Below, piece after piece: positions 38,001 through 50,461 of a DNA stretch of 64,000 nt (positions within the stretch are counted from its first letter, which is position 1; each line of letters opens with the position of its first letter). The notes beneath the pieces are model-generated. The model ran no database searches and was not told the origin of the DNA. It saw nothing but the letters and a program-made list of their open reading frames with translations. Source of the stretch: Lanius collurio (taxonomy: Eukaryota; Chordata; Aves; Passeriformes; Laniidae). The DNA lies in the NCBI GenBank assembly GCA_020086605.1, contig JACBWW010000021.1, positions 776,209 to 840,208 on the forward strand. The letters run 5' to 3'. Position numbers and translations under genes: made by a program.

Positions 38001-39989
38001 ACAGTCTTTGTGATCTTCTGTGTTTCTCATTTTCAGTGCTTGTAAATTCATTTCCCACAATATTCATCGTGCTTTAAGTTCACTGACGCCCTGTAAAATG
38101 CATAGGACAGAGTGGAAATGAGATTCCCTGCTGGGAAAGTGAGAGTCAGCTGATGGCACAGTAAGCTACAGGACTCATGAAGGAAAAAGAAAAGCTAATG
38201 TGGAACATTTTGTAGAAGCTCTGAAATGTTCAAATCTTGCTTCTTGCGCTGGGAGCACTGAGGAAAATTGAAATGGCAGGATATAAAGAAACCTGTCCTG
38301 TCCCTATAAACGTGACAGACGTTTAGTTTATGTGGATGCATTAAAGAAAAGATACATGATGACAATGCGTTTATGTGAAAAGGAAGATGGATACATTGCA
38401 TTCCTTCCTGCTTGTTCTCTCCTTTTTTTCATTGCTTTCTTGCATCATATGGAAGGGCTTTTCACCAACATTGCTTCATCCTTTGAACAACTAGCTCTTT
38501 ATCAGCTCATGAAATAAGGCTAGCCTTATCAACACCTTCCTTTCAGCTGTTATCACATACCATATCTTCATAGCTCAGCTGGATGTATTTTATTAAAGCA
38601 AATGGTAAATGACTGATTGATCTTACTTTCTGTGTTAGTGTTTTAGTCAAAATATTTTCACCTTTTCTTCCTGTGCCAAAAAACAGGCATTGAACATACT
38701 CTATATGTAAAAGGCAACAGGATTTCTATATTTTTGAGTAGATGACTGGAACAGACAAAAGCTTTAAAAATGCAGAGGAAACTAGGCTGCATATTTTCTC
38801 CCAGCTTCAACACAGAATTAACCACCACAAGCAGAAAAGCAGCTCTGTGTGCGCTCCTTTAGCAATTCATCACCAGCAGTTGAAAGTACTTGCTAGGAGG
38901 GCCAACAAATTTCACAATTTTTCCCTGATTTTTTTCACATCTAAATACTGACTTTAGTCACATAACTTAGACTCAAACCATTGTTAGTTTTAAATCTTGG
39001 TCATTCAGATGATAGTTTTAGGTGCAGTGGAGTTGTTCCAGCACAAAATGCTTGGTTGAGAATTATAACCCATTGATGATATTGAACACCAGTGTTCACT
39101 ACTCTATTGCAAAATGGTAATATGAAATAGAGTCCTGAGTAGAAGCTGCAATGTAAAAGACTCTGAACACTGCAATGTAAAACCCCAGGACTTAGCTGAA
39201 GAGTAGCCAGACTCTTACAGGAACATTAGATTACTGCAGGTCTGTCTTGTAGAAGCTGTTTTATAAATTCAGGCAGGTGTCTGATTTGTTACCACACTCT
39301 GAGTTTGGGTGCTGCCTCCAGACAGCCCAGCTTTCCATTCTTCCTGACAATTGCAGAGTGCCCAGTGTACAGATTTTAGTGTTTGTGTTGTCAGCAATTT
39401 AATCAGCCTGAAATAACCCAGCTGCCTCTTCCACTTCTCACTTCATGGTGTTTGTAAACAAAAAAGCAAGAAGCAGAAAATACATCTCTAATCAGATCTC
39501 AGCTCTTTTATCTTTGTAGATATTGAATGCAGGTTCATGTACCCATCTACTGCTCTGTATTAAGAGAACTGGAAGTGTCCAAAAGCCATCACTATTGGCC
39601 ATTTGTGGGATTAGAGATCTTTTCCCTATATTGGTTAGATTCCTTAACAGCACAACAAGGAGGAAGAATCTCTTTTAATGAATGTAGTCATTTGGGTATT
39701 AGTTTTAATCATGATACTATTTAGTATATAATGTCTGGTTTGTTATCATGTAAATTCTGTTTTACTGATATAAAGAGAAGAGTCTGAAACAAAAAACTGA
39801 AATGGGGAAAGTTTGGCTCTGCTGTGGCTTCATACTTTAGAGTGGACACTGCTCTGAATGTTTTCAAGAACATATGGACTTAATAATGTAACTTGTTCTT
39901 CCTGTGAGGTGTTCCAAGGGTCCTTACATACAAAGCTCCGTTCTGCTGAATGCTGGAGAGGTCTCTGCTGGAATTCTGTATTCATTATA

Positions 39990-40330
39990 GGGTACCACTC
40001 TTCAGAAAGATGTAATGCATGGGGAGAATCCAAAAAGGAGCAACACAAATCAGAGGATTAGGAATAAAGATAGGAGAAATAAGGGCTGGGTATTTTCAAA
40101 ATTAAAACCAAGAAGATGGGAAAAGTTACGTTTTCCTCAGTTGTAAAGGTATCATGTTCAAGGATGAGAATCAGGAATCAATTTTTAGCCAATCAGCAAG
40201 GAAAAGTCTCCTTAACTTGAAGTAAAATTTACTTAGGATTGAATAGTGGGAAGAAAGACAAAGAAGACAGAGAAACATAACTGTTTTGGGATGGATTTAG
40301 TAGGCTGGAGGGGTGGTTCTCAGAGATGGC
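39990..40330 (+). mobile_element. Possible ancient CR1/L3-like LINE relic
   Basis: The stretch has the A/G-rich texture and order of words of an old CR1/L3 middle region: GGAGCAACACAAATCAGAGG, GGAATAAAGATAGGAGAAAT and AAGGGCTGGG, then AAAAGTCTCCTTAACTTG and a GATGAGAATCAGGAATC segment. Similarity is impressionistic and the 3' end is missing, so this could be chance. Confidence 0.3.
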
Positions 40331-43081
40331 CAAGCAGATGAGATTGGCCTTGCAGGCTAGTGCCACTGGCTCAGGAAAAACATCCTCTGCACCAACAGCT
40401 GGATGCCTATGGGTGCAGATGTGCATGGCCAGTCATTTCTAAATTAGAAGGAAGCATTACCACATCCCCAGAACACAGATGAAAGTGTGCTTCTGTACTC
40501 TCACAATTCTGGGATTGGCCATACTTTCTAAAATGAGGGAACGAACACTGATTTTGAGAGGTACAGATCCTATCTCCAATTTTACCTGAAATGCCAGTAG
40601 CAAATTTGAGAACATTGTCTGAAGTAAGCAGGAAAAAGAGGCTGCCTAGGGCTAAAATTAGAAACTAGGAAAAAGTCTTGATTCCTTTGCTTTTCTTTTT
40701 CTGTTGGCAAGGAGAAATCCTTTTCATAAACTTTAAAAAAAAAGCCTTATATTTACCAAACTGAGAAGTGTATATTGTTATCAGAGCACATACTTTGTGG
40801 ATTATATATTCCTAATAGAACATCCATTTAAGATGACTAGTGGCACTAGAAATCCTCTGTGTATGAAGAAATAAGTGTGCAGTAGCTAAGGCCAAGTGTG
40901 GTTCTCAGCATTTTTTATCAGCAAGTAAACTTGACTTTAAAATTAAACTCTTTCAGAATGAGGTTTGGGGTTTTTTTATTAGGTCACTTAAATATTTTTA
41001 AAAACTAAAAGCTGAATTACAACATGCTAAACCTTTTCTGCACATGGAATTGAATATTCCCATGGCTGGCTGTGCAAGAAAAAGGCCATGGACTTGAAGG
41101 GCATAGAAGAAGGAACAATTTTGTTTTCCCTAATAGCTCTTTGCCCAGTCAGATTTGATATACACACCATGTGTGTACATTCACACATATATATGGCTCT
41201 GTCTATATAGCTTTTCGAGTTCTTTCTTCTTTGCAGTACTAAGTATTTAATCAATCTGGGGACTTTAGTCTCAAAGACAATCTGCTGGCATTTTCTTTTC
41301 CTATAAAATTCAAAGGTTATTGCCATATTTTTGCCGTCTTTGTTTAAATTTCTACAAGACTTGAGAGAAGGGAACAGGGGGCAACATGTTCCATTGAGAA
41401 CTCACTTCACCTCTAACAGGGTAAAATACATTTGAAAATTTAAATATGCAAGAGCCACTGTATAAACCAGGTAAGGATCAACATTTCCTCTCGTAAATAA
41501 AATTGACTAGAAAATGCATTTTTAAAATCTTTTTTGTGTGTTCATGGCAGTTATAAACAGGCAGTTTTAGTGTACATAATGGGTAGGGAAATGTAAACGC
41601 TTGTGAAGTATGGAAATATGCACAGTCTCAAAGACAAGAGGACAATGAAAATGTTGCTACAACTTTTGTCTGAATTCCTGTGGTTATCTGACAATGCACT
41701 TTTCTGATCAACTATCATAAAAGATTAAATCTCCAATTAAATTATATGCTTCTTAACCACATAAGCATGTAAAATATGAAAAATTTGTGTGTGTGCATTA
41801 GTGAAAGGTAGGTTTATAGCTTACCTGCAGAAGTTCTGAGAAGGGGAAAAATGAGAAACAGGAAGAAAAGTCACCTAATGCTTACACTTAGGGCTAGGAC
41901 AAGATCTGGGTTTCTTGGTGGTGGTGACTGTGTATAACAAGTGCTGACTTGTACTAACCTTAGTTATCTAGCTTTCCTTGGTTTCAGAGATGAGCTAAGG
42001 GAAGCTGTAACTTCATCTGGAGATGTCTTCCTCTTTTTTCTTCTTGGAGCTTTGCACTTAATACCTGTTGGTGCATTATAGCAAGTGAATATTTAGACTC
42101 TAACCATGTAAAAGATTAAAACATACACTTAACCTTACATGCTTTGAATGATATCTCTGAATTTAGTAGAACTAAGGTTAATATGCAAAGGTCTTTTGTA
42201 ATTTTAGTCAGTAAATGCCTTAGAAACAGAGGCCCATTATAATAGGACTTGTCCAGTGACTTTTGTCTGGGGTTGGAGCTACCAGTTTTTATGGCAGTGG
42301 AAACTATTAATAAGGATAATTACTATGTTGATAATGTATATATCAATAAGATATTTCTGCACATAAATACAGCTTTATGTGGCAAAAAACCAAACCATAT
42401 GCTTTGGATCTTGACAAATGGTTGAAAGTAATTAAGGTACCATGTTCTAATGATTATCCATTCATCACCTGAGCCAAGTCTGCCTGGCAGCAGCCTGTGC
42501 CATGCATACATACACCCCTCGCTGCAGACACACTGCTGCAGCTCATGGATTTCAGTTTCCAGTTACAGTGGGCAAGGAGCAAACATCAGCCACCCATCAA
42601 CTGACGGGGGTTGACTTGTTATGCCATGGGCAAGCATTTGGTCAAATACTTCAGGCTTATTTCTTTGTATCCCCTATTGCTATTGATTATTTTTATCTTG
42701 TTCAAGCGTCACAGAAAGCTGAGAGAACTTGCAATAAAATGATATGGATAAATATAAATATATAAGTAACTGTAAATAAGCTTTGCTGTGCATTTACCAT
42801 ATATCAGCTGCTGTTCTGATAAAAACCAAAATTGTATTTTCCATTGGATCATTTATGCAGAGGCAGAGATGCCTGCATGTATTGCCCTGCAGTTGCTTAC
42901 TAGCCAATGAAAACTGTTTGGGTGCCTTAACATAGTCTGCCAAGGTCGGTTCATTAAAAAATGTTCATTCAAGTGTTTAGGCCTAGACTGTAGATCCTAT
43001 CAACAAAGTACATATTTAAAAAAGAATATAGAATTTAGAAATTTAAGAATTATGTCTTTTCTGTTTATTTTTTTCCCCCAG

Positions 43082-44236
43082 ATTTGCAAGAGCAAGGCTA
43101 AGGAATCCCAGCAGTATTATCACAGCCTGTCTATCCGGCAGAGCCTGGCTATCAACTTCAACATCCAGCAGGACTGTGGCCATTTCCTTGCTGAAGTGCC
43201 AGTTCGTCTCCTTCCATGGGAGGATGATGACGCACCAGATGTGGAAGAAGAGCGGGAGGAAGATGAGAAAGAACCTGAGCAGAAGAACAGGGACACAGCT
43301 TCCACCACAGAGGCCTCCCATAAAGACAGCTCCAGCAGCCAGGGCACCATCAGCAAGCCCCGCAGCCGCGTGGTGGTGATCACACGGGAGGTCCCGCACC
43401 TGACGGTGGCCGACTTCGTGCGCGAGTCCGCGCCCCGCCACACCAAGAGCCCCGACCTATATGAGAGACAGGTGTGTCTGCTCCTCTTACAGCTGTGTCT
43501 GGGCCTCGAGCACCTGAAGCCCTATCACATCACACACTGTGACCTGCGCTTAGAGAACCTGCTGCTGGTTCACTCCAGACCGGGAGGGAGTGCCCTGAGC
43601 CCCGAGGCCACGGAACCGAGCCCCAGCACTGCCTGCCCTGCCAGATTAATAGTGAGCAACTTCTCCCAGGCCAAGCAGAAGAGTCATATGGTGGATCCCG
43701 AGGTCCTACGAGATCAGTCCCGCCTGGCTCCAGAAATCATCACTGCAACACAGTACAAGAAGTGTGATGAGTTCCAGACTGGCATCCTCATCTATGAAAT
43801 GCTGCACTTACCCAACCCCTTTGATGAGAATCCAGAGCTGAAAGAGAAGGAGTACACTTGTGCTGATCTCCCCAAGATTCCTTGCCGTTCCCTTTACTCT
43901 CAAGGGCTTCAACAACTTGCCAGCTGCCTGCTGAATCCAAACCCTTCAGAGAGGATCTTAATATCAGAAGCCAAAGGAATCCTTCAGTGTTTGCTTTGGG
44001 GTCCACGTGAGGACTTGTTCCATGCTCTAAGTACATCTTCCAACCCCTCACGGAGAGATGCTATACTTCAGAACTGGCTCGATATAAAAAGGACGCTGCT
44101 GATGATCAAGTTTGCAGAGAAGTCCTTGGAGAGGGACTGTGGAATTATTCTGGAAGACTGGCTTTGTTGTCAATATCTGGCTTTTGCCACTACAGACTCA
44201 CTTCATCGCATTGTGAGACTCATGAAGCAGCACTAG
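43082..44236 (+). CDS. PEAK1: PEAK1 coding exon 4 (pseudokinase domain, residues 1369-1752)
   Basis: The acceptor is TTTTTCCCCCAG (AG at 43080-43081) and the first codon is Ile 1369. The exon carries the rest of the pseudokinase domain and the C-terminal dimerisation helix to TAG at 44234-44236. The catalytic loop reads HCDLRLENLL at 1520-1529 (HRD has become HCD). The DFG position reads NFS at 1561-1563, so metal binding is lost; APE is kept (LAPEIITATQ). An acidic, poorly conserved insert of roughly 50 residues follows RLLPWED, as in the family. The end (QNWLDIKRTLLMIKFAEKSL and EDWLCCQYLAFATTDSL) corresponds to the helices that, with the segment before the kinase fold, make the PEAK-family dimer. 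Protein length (1752) is close to the human one. The family has no convincing catalytic activity; its role is recruitment of Grb2, Shc1, Crk and partners such as PRAG1 and PEAK3. Confidence 0.97.
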   Translation: MCKSKAKESQQYYHSLSIRQSLAINFNIQQDCGHFLAEVPVRLLPWEDDDAPDVEEEREEDEKEPEQKNRDTASTTEASHKDSSSSQGTISKPRSRVVVITREVPHLTVADFVRESAPRHTKSPDLYERQVCLLLLQLCLGLEHLKPYHITHCDLRLENLLLVHSRPGGSALSPEATEPSPSTACPARLIVSNFSQAKQKSHMVDPEVLRDQSRLAPEIITATQYKKCDEFQTGILIYEMLHLPNPFDENPELKEKEYTCADLPKIPCRSLYSQGLQQLASCLLNPNPSERILISEAKGILQCLLWGPREDLFHALSTSSNPSRRDAILQNWLDIKRTLLMIKFAEKSLERDCGIILEDWLCCQYLAFATTDSLHRIVRLMKQH

Positions 44237-45260
44237 TTGTAGAGCCTGTTGCTTTTCATGAAGCATCCCCACCTCTGCCTCAGCCCTCACTCCAGCCTGC
44301 ACTAGGGCTCACACTTTGTACAACTGTTACAAAACAGCCTAGATATCAAAGCCAGCAACTCTGAGCAAATAGGTTCTAATTGGAGAAACTGCATCCTGTA
44401 CCAAGTATGACAGAAACTTTATGTTTTTGCCAGGCCTGCTAGGGATTGACCTCATACACGTGACTGCATTTGAATCAGACAGTATGTAACTTGATTCATA
44501 TCTGTCTGAAAAGGAGAGCAAACTTTGATACCACTATTTCTACCACTGCAGTAAACAAATTGCCCTCCTCTTCCGGGTAGCTTCTGTCATTTCCTACGTA
44601 GCATTGGTTAGTGAATAGCAGTGACCATAAGCAGAGACGGATTAGTGGTAAATGTGAGATGAACGATCCACCGTGCCACAAAACACTCATTTGCTTCCAC
44701 TCCACATACCACGCATTTCCTCTCAGCTTAGTCAGTCCCCCACAAGCAGGCTGTGCTCTTTCCTTTGGCCTCAACCAAACAGATTCTGATCTTTCTCTTA
44801 CACTTTACACCATCTGCACTTTCCTCCCCAGATGTGGTTTTCCTGCTGACCATGGCAACTGTCAGTGAATGGTAAGCACCTGTGTTCAGTCCTCTTCCCT
44901 CCTCCTCTGCCTCACTGCCTACCCATATCCCTTCTAACCATGGATCCATGATTTCAGCAATGCTGCCTTAATCAGACCATTACCCTTAGCTTGAGACCAG
45001 TGCATTAAAAAGCAGAATATTCACACTTTGTCTATCCCATTTCCTAGGTGTAGTGGTTTGGTTCAGATCATCTCTTACTTACTTTCACCAGTCTGAACTG
45101 TTGATGTACTGTAGCCATAACCACATTTATACAAGAAAATACAACACATGGTGGGCCATTGAAATTCCCCTTCCATCACAAAAAGCACTAAAGCCTGACT
45201 TGAAATGGATAGGACATACATAACCTTCTCTGACAATCACTGCTATGAATCAGGGGTGAA

Positions 45261-45266
45261 AATAAA
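45261..45266 (+). terminator. PEAK1: Proximal poly(A) signal candidate
   Basis: AATAAA about 1.0 kb after the stop codon. It is followed by a T-rich stretch (TCTTCTGTTTTGTTTTGG), which suits a downstream element. Use here would give a short 3' UTR with neither the Pumilio motifs nor the miR-183-type sites. Confidence 0.35.
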
Positions 45267-47672
45267 AGCCACCTCTTCTGTTTTGTTTTGGTCTGCTCTT
45301 GTCACTTGTGCCATACTGCAAAGTGAGACTGAAATTGGCTCTGCAGCTTTGTTGGCAGGAGATAAAAATGTTTAGAGCTTGTCTGTGTGTAGCTAACAGG
45401 CAACATGGAGACACTTACTGCAGACACAGTTCTCTTAAGGGTAAAAACAAGGGGGCAAAAACACTGATTAATTACTGAGGGAGCTGTGAAGTATGGCAGC
45501 CATGGCCAACAGCATCATGATCTACATTTCCTGCAGCAGTGCTTGGCTACCCATCTCTTGTCTGTTGTAACCAGTGTTTTCTAATGTTGCTATAGGCAAC
45601 ACCCTAAAAAATTGAATGTTGTCAGAAGAGCTCAAAGAGCATCACAGAGTTTTGGACTAGAGGTACCTCAACAGACTAGAGCAGGAATTAGTGAGGATTG
45701 AAGAGTCAGAATTTTTAAAAACTCAACTTGAAGGAGCTTTTTCACTTTTAGAGGCCACTGCTGACTACCTTCCATGCCCTAACAGCTGTTTCCCATGAAA
45801 CCTCTGTACAGACAATATCTTTGCTCAGTATTGCTAGGCTAGGAGTTGTTTCCTGAGTTTGTCTGAAGAATGGATCTGGATGCAGGGAAAAAAGCGATTC
45901 CGAATATTCTGACCTGGGTGATGGAAAGCAGACAGCCCTAGTTATGAGCCTGTGCTTCTCTCCTATGGATCTATGTGCAATTCTTGTATTATTTTTTAAA
46001 GCTGTACATTACAGTGTTCACTTTACACACCAGCCTTTACCCAATGCTAGATCTGCAGTACCTTCCTTTACTTTCCTGGCACATAAATGCACAGATATCC
46101 ATGTGTTCTTTTTATGGATTGATGTTTCATTTTAATTGTTAAAACTGTGGGGAATCAATTCAGCCTTGAAACAAATAGCCACTTTATACAGCATATGCAT
46201 TCTTGGACCAGATGCATGGAAACTGAACAAACAGTCCTGCAGGCTTAAAGTCAGCGAAAGTAGCTCTGGATCCACGCCGTACATCAAGGGGTTGACATGT
46301 CTGCATTATTCTTCTCTGGCACCTCTCAGAGCTAAGCTGAATAGCGTGTGGAAGCCTACATCGATTGTGCCATAGTATAGACTGTCTTTGTGACCTTTCT
46401 AAAGATTTTTTTGGAACTTCTGATTATTCTTTTGTTTGATTCACCTGTATCAGTGAAGGATCAGGCAAGGATAAGGATAATATATTTTAATGTGATATGT
46501 ATATTTTTCCTTCTCTTTCTGGCAAAAAGGTTAGGATGGTGGCATTGATGCAGAAAAACAGGACAGTGCATTAAAAGCCCAAGTGCAATGTATGTAGTTG
46601 AAGTACTTACTTCCACTACATCAGGAAAGAAAGTTTCTACACTACTGCTGAGCAGCTCATAGAAGATCCTTTACAAAGAATCTCCTGTTCAGTGCAGCCC
46701 TGCTTTATCTGGACACAGGAGGGCAATGCTCCCATAGTTCACAAACACCGAGCATGGCAAGTCACTCGTGTACTACCTACTAGCTATTAGTGACAGTGTG
46801 CTGAGCTGCGAGTAGGGCTTCTTGTTCTCTATGGTCTGGTTTTGTGTTTGTTCCGTAGTGTGTGTGTGTACCTGACTTCTCAGCTAACTCATATAGGCAT
46901 AGGAGTAACTCTTGGACCACTTGTCATTGCAGTGGGGTGATCCCTTGAAGCCTCTGGGTATTCCCGTGTTTGTGGACACGTGTTCCCAGTGTCGCTTTGA
47001 TGTCAACACGCACATGCAAAGTTGGATTTTGAATGTTGTACAACTGTACGTATTAATGCAGCTGGTCCGACGCCTTTGTATCTCTTGCTATCTAATTTCA
47101 GTTTGTATCTTTTGTGATGAACCAATACTCATTTTAGCTCTGCAGTATAATCAAGCATGGATAGATGTTCACTACCAACCTCCTTCTTGTGCAGCACTGG
47201 GTAAACTTTAGCAATTTTTAATGTTGTGTGGTTTTTTTCTTTAAAAAAGAAAGAATGGTCAATGTTGTCGAACCTGATCTGGCCTGAGCTCTTCCTTGAG
47301 GAGCTTGAGGCTGACTTTGCAGATCTGCCCATAACTGATGATTGCAACTGTGCTTATGGTGGTTCTCCATCCTGGCACCAGACTGTGCCACGTAAATACA
47401 CAAGAATGTATGCATTAAACTGATTGTAAACAAATCCTAAGAATGCTACAGCATAATTGCTAAGCAAAAGGAAAAAAACCCGCTCTGTTTGTAACAGGAT
47501 CCTGTGTATGGCAGGAACAAAACCCCTGGCTGTGCATGTTAGAACTTACTTGAATATGTGCACAGATCTTGAATTTTTTTTAGCAATGTCGCACTTTCAG
47601 TTGAGCTCAAGAAATAGGAAGAGCTGCAAATCTATGATAACAGTATTGACTGTAAATATATATTTTTCTATT

Positions 47673-47678
47673 AATAAA
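47673..47678 (+). terminator. PEAK1: Intermediate poly(A) signal candidate
   Basis: AATAAA in TTAATAAAAGCTGTC, about 20 bases after a Pumilio-type TGTAAATA (47651-47658) and followed by AT-rich sequence. It is one of several tandem signals in the long 3' UTR; usage is unknown. Confidence 0.35.
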
Positions 47679-48776
47679 AGCTGTCATTCAAATATTTTTA
47701 ACATGAATTCTAAAGATTTTTCCAGTGAAAACTATTTCTGGAAAAATCAAATGCTTGTTTGAAGAATTACGATGAGTGGTTTCTGATCCTTTTAGAGCCA
47801 TTAAAACCCTCTCTAATATCACAGAGAGAGCACAGTGATTGGATTCACAATGTTTAGTGCCTTGTCAAAAACCTGAAATGTAGCTGGTCAGTCTTTTTCT
47901 TTTCATAACAGCCCTAGAAATAATACTGCCCACATAAACATGCAAAAAAGTTTACAAAATTAAATGCTGTACTTTGTATGATACTGGATTGATCTATTCC
48001 ATAAGATTTGTGTGACTGGGTTCCTTTAAGTTGCTTGTAGTACAGCATAAACCTGAAGTAACAAAATTGTGGGCTTTCAAATTGGAGATCTGCACAGGGA
48101 CAGTACTAGTGGATAACAAGTCAGTTGTTGCAGCCTGACCAGGCATCAGGAGAAGCCTATTGCGCTGACAATCTGCTGCAGACACTCCACACCGGGGAGG
48201 GAGGGAGCGCGTTGGTCTGGGAGAAGCGGGGAGGGTAAAATGTGCTGCTCCTGCTGTAGGAGGTGGAGGTCCTGAACACCACCTTTGGTCTTTTGTGAGA
48301 AATGCAAACCTCTGTTAAAACAGGAGTGCTAAAAGAACTGCTCCTGAGATGGTATGGAAAGTGGGTTAGTTTTGTATTTCTTAAATGGGAATTACTTTTT
48401 ACTAATTATCTGTCAAACCTCAGATCTGATCCAGTCAATATGCATAACCAGGTGAATATAAAGAGACTCTGCTTAGTGAAAGCTTGCCTACAAATTTTTA
48501 GGAATGAGATAATCCAGAATTTTCTTCTGGAGCCCCTGGAATGTCCAAATATAGAAGCCTGGTCTCATTTCAGTATTCAGACACGATGAACTCGGTAACT
48601 CCAGCCAGGATACCATGTTGCTGCCCCACAGACAAGAGTGCAGGTAGCATTTACAAAAATGTTCCACCTTAAATCTTTTATGGTCCACACATCTCACCCA
48701 CAAGGTATGAATGGATCATCTTGACATGTTAACACAAGAGAATTCCCACGTGTTATAAAGAAAAATGTATTATTTA

Positions 48777-48876
48777 AATAAATTATGTGTGTTAGGGTTC
48801 AGCTACTTGCGGAATTTATTCAGCAGCTTCACACTGTAGGTCCTTAATTTTAACATGTATTTGCTGCTGAAATAAA
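48777..48876 (+). terminator. PEAK1: Pair of poly(A) signal candidates
   Basis: Two AATAAA hexamers at 48777-48782 and 48871-48876. The first is followed at once by TTATGTGTGTTAGG and the second by ATGTATGTGTTTC, both GT-rich as expected of downstream elements. Either could end a mid-length PEAK1 transcript of about 4.6 kb 3' UTR. Confidence 0.35.
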
Positions 48877-49805
48877 ATGTATGTGTTTCTTAATTCTTGT
48901 GCTGAGATTCCCCATCTAAATTAATTTTTATTATTTGTAATAACAAATCCATATGTAAATATAAATTAAATAGTGCTGTTTTTATTTAAATCAATTTTAA
49001 GAGGGATGCAATAGAAACTGAGTCAGACCTTTTAATGCACTTTCTTTTCCCCCTTTCTCCAAATTGGCTGTTTCTCAGTACAAACTGTACTTGACTGCAT
49101 GACTAGACCATCAGCTTTATTCTGATTTTTGGAAGTGGTGTTGATTCTCCTAAAACTCCTGTAAAACCTAGAGCACAATCAGAGCCCTTCAGCCAGCGCA
49201 GAGAGAGATGTGATTATCATTTAGTTATGCAGTGAGATAACATCAGAGAAGTACAGCACAGAATCTTAAATACCTCTATAAAAATACACCTGTGGAAATA
49301 TTCTGTAAACAATCATGTGAATTACAAAGACTTCAAGAGAAGAATACACAAAAAATACTTTTCAAAACACTGGGGAGAAATTTCTTAAGGGCACCCTCAA
49401 CTCCAAAAGAAGAAGCAAGTCTTTTTCCCTGCTGTGATGCAGAGAATTTCTACTAGACATTTGTATGGACTTTTTTATTCACCTGGATGCAGTATTAGAA
49501 GGATGGTGATTTTGAGTAGATGTAGAATGTAATTTAAATAATTTCCTGTAAGTCTCCTTGCATTGGTGCTCCACTCAGCATTTACCTGGAAACCACAGAA
49601 TGCTTTCAGATCAAGCAGAGTTGCCAGTGAGAAGTGAAATACTCAACTTACCTGTACATAAGCATTTTACCACTCTACAGAATTTGAGAATTTGGTTTGT
49701 ACTTCAGACTATAAAGATTTTTTTTTTCCATAAATCCAAGGGGAAGATTTCAGGGATTTAGAAGAGGTTGGAGCTTTTTTAATATGGAAGAAATATTTGT
49801 TCATA

Positions 49806-49970
49806 AATATATATATATACATACATATATATATATGAGTGCATGTGGGTATGTTTTAATATATATATATGTATGTATATGAATTTTGTATCTCAAAAGT
49901 ATTCTTTGCCCCTTTTTGCTTGAAAATATATATATTATATATTGTATATATAATATATATTTAAGAGTGT
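49806..49970. repeat. PEAK1: AT-rich microsatellite cluster in 3' UTR with 20-bp perfect stem
   Basis: Several (AT)n tracts interrupted by ACATACA and GTATGTA. Bases 49815-49834 pair perfectly with 49861-49880 across a 26-base loop, because one tract carries CATAC and the other its complement GTATG. A further (TA)n tract lies at 49925-49962. If the long 3' UTR is used, this RNA would carry a stable-length but AU-only stem. Confidence 0.85.
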
Positions 49971-50455
49971 GTAAATTTTAATATAGTCATTTCATAAATA
50001 ACACCTCTTCAAAAACGACTCAAAACTTCTGTTTCCTTGTCCTTTGGATTGTCGGTATTAGAAGGTTTTGCAGTTGAAATCCTTGGGTTTTTTTCTTTTA
50101 AAACTTAATTATGCTGAGCATTTAAGAATATGTTCTTGTTTTTAATAAAAGGGGTGAATTTATTTTTTAATTGGGGATTCCAAAATCAGTGGACTTTTAT
50201 AAATGGGATTTCTTTAAATGCCTTGAATAAGGGAATTTTTTTTAATTTTTTTTTTTTTCAATTCCATTCTTGTGGGTAATTTGTATTTGGAATTCCTGGT
50301 TGCATTGCTTTATCTGGTGCTTCATATTGATATTTACACATTTTTATATAAATAAGTATATAAACTTCAAGCCTTCCTTTGTGATCAGGGGCAGTTACAC
50401 TCTGGTTTGCTGTGGTACTTTGCTGTGTACTCTGTGGCATTCATGTTACTGTGTA

Positions 50456-50461
50456 AATAAA
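50456..50461 (+). terminator. PEAK1: Distal poly(A) signal AATAAA
   Basis: AATAAA sits in TGTAAATAAAACTAG, followed within about 15-30 bases by TTTTATTACACTC and then T-rich sequence. It overlaps a Pumilio-type TGTAAATA (50452-50459). It is the best candidate for the end of the long PEAK1 mRNA because no later + strand AATAAA with a downstream T/GT-rich element stands out nearby. The exact cleavage point cannot be read from sequence alone. Confidence 0.5.

Larger units (their letters stand above)
34213..43081 (+). other. PEAK1: PEAK1 intron 3 (between coding exons 3 and 4)
   Basis: GT-AG intron of 8869 bases. It contains a MIR-type SINE relic (34940), an old LINE-like stretch (39990), and a 16-base palindrome at 38514-38529 centred on GCTAGC. 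TACACAC/GTGTGTA form a small hairpin at 41161-41177. No coding sequence is supported. Confidence 0.9.

Noticed and set aside
38514..38529. 16-base perfect palindrome centred on GCTAGC
   Set aside because: About one such palindrome is expected by chance in 64 kb; no supporting context.
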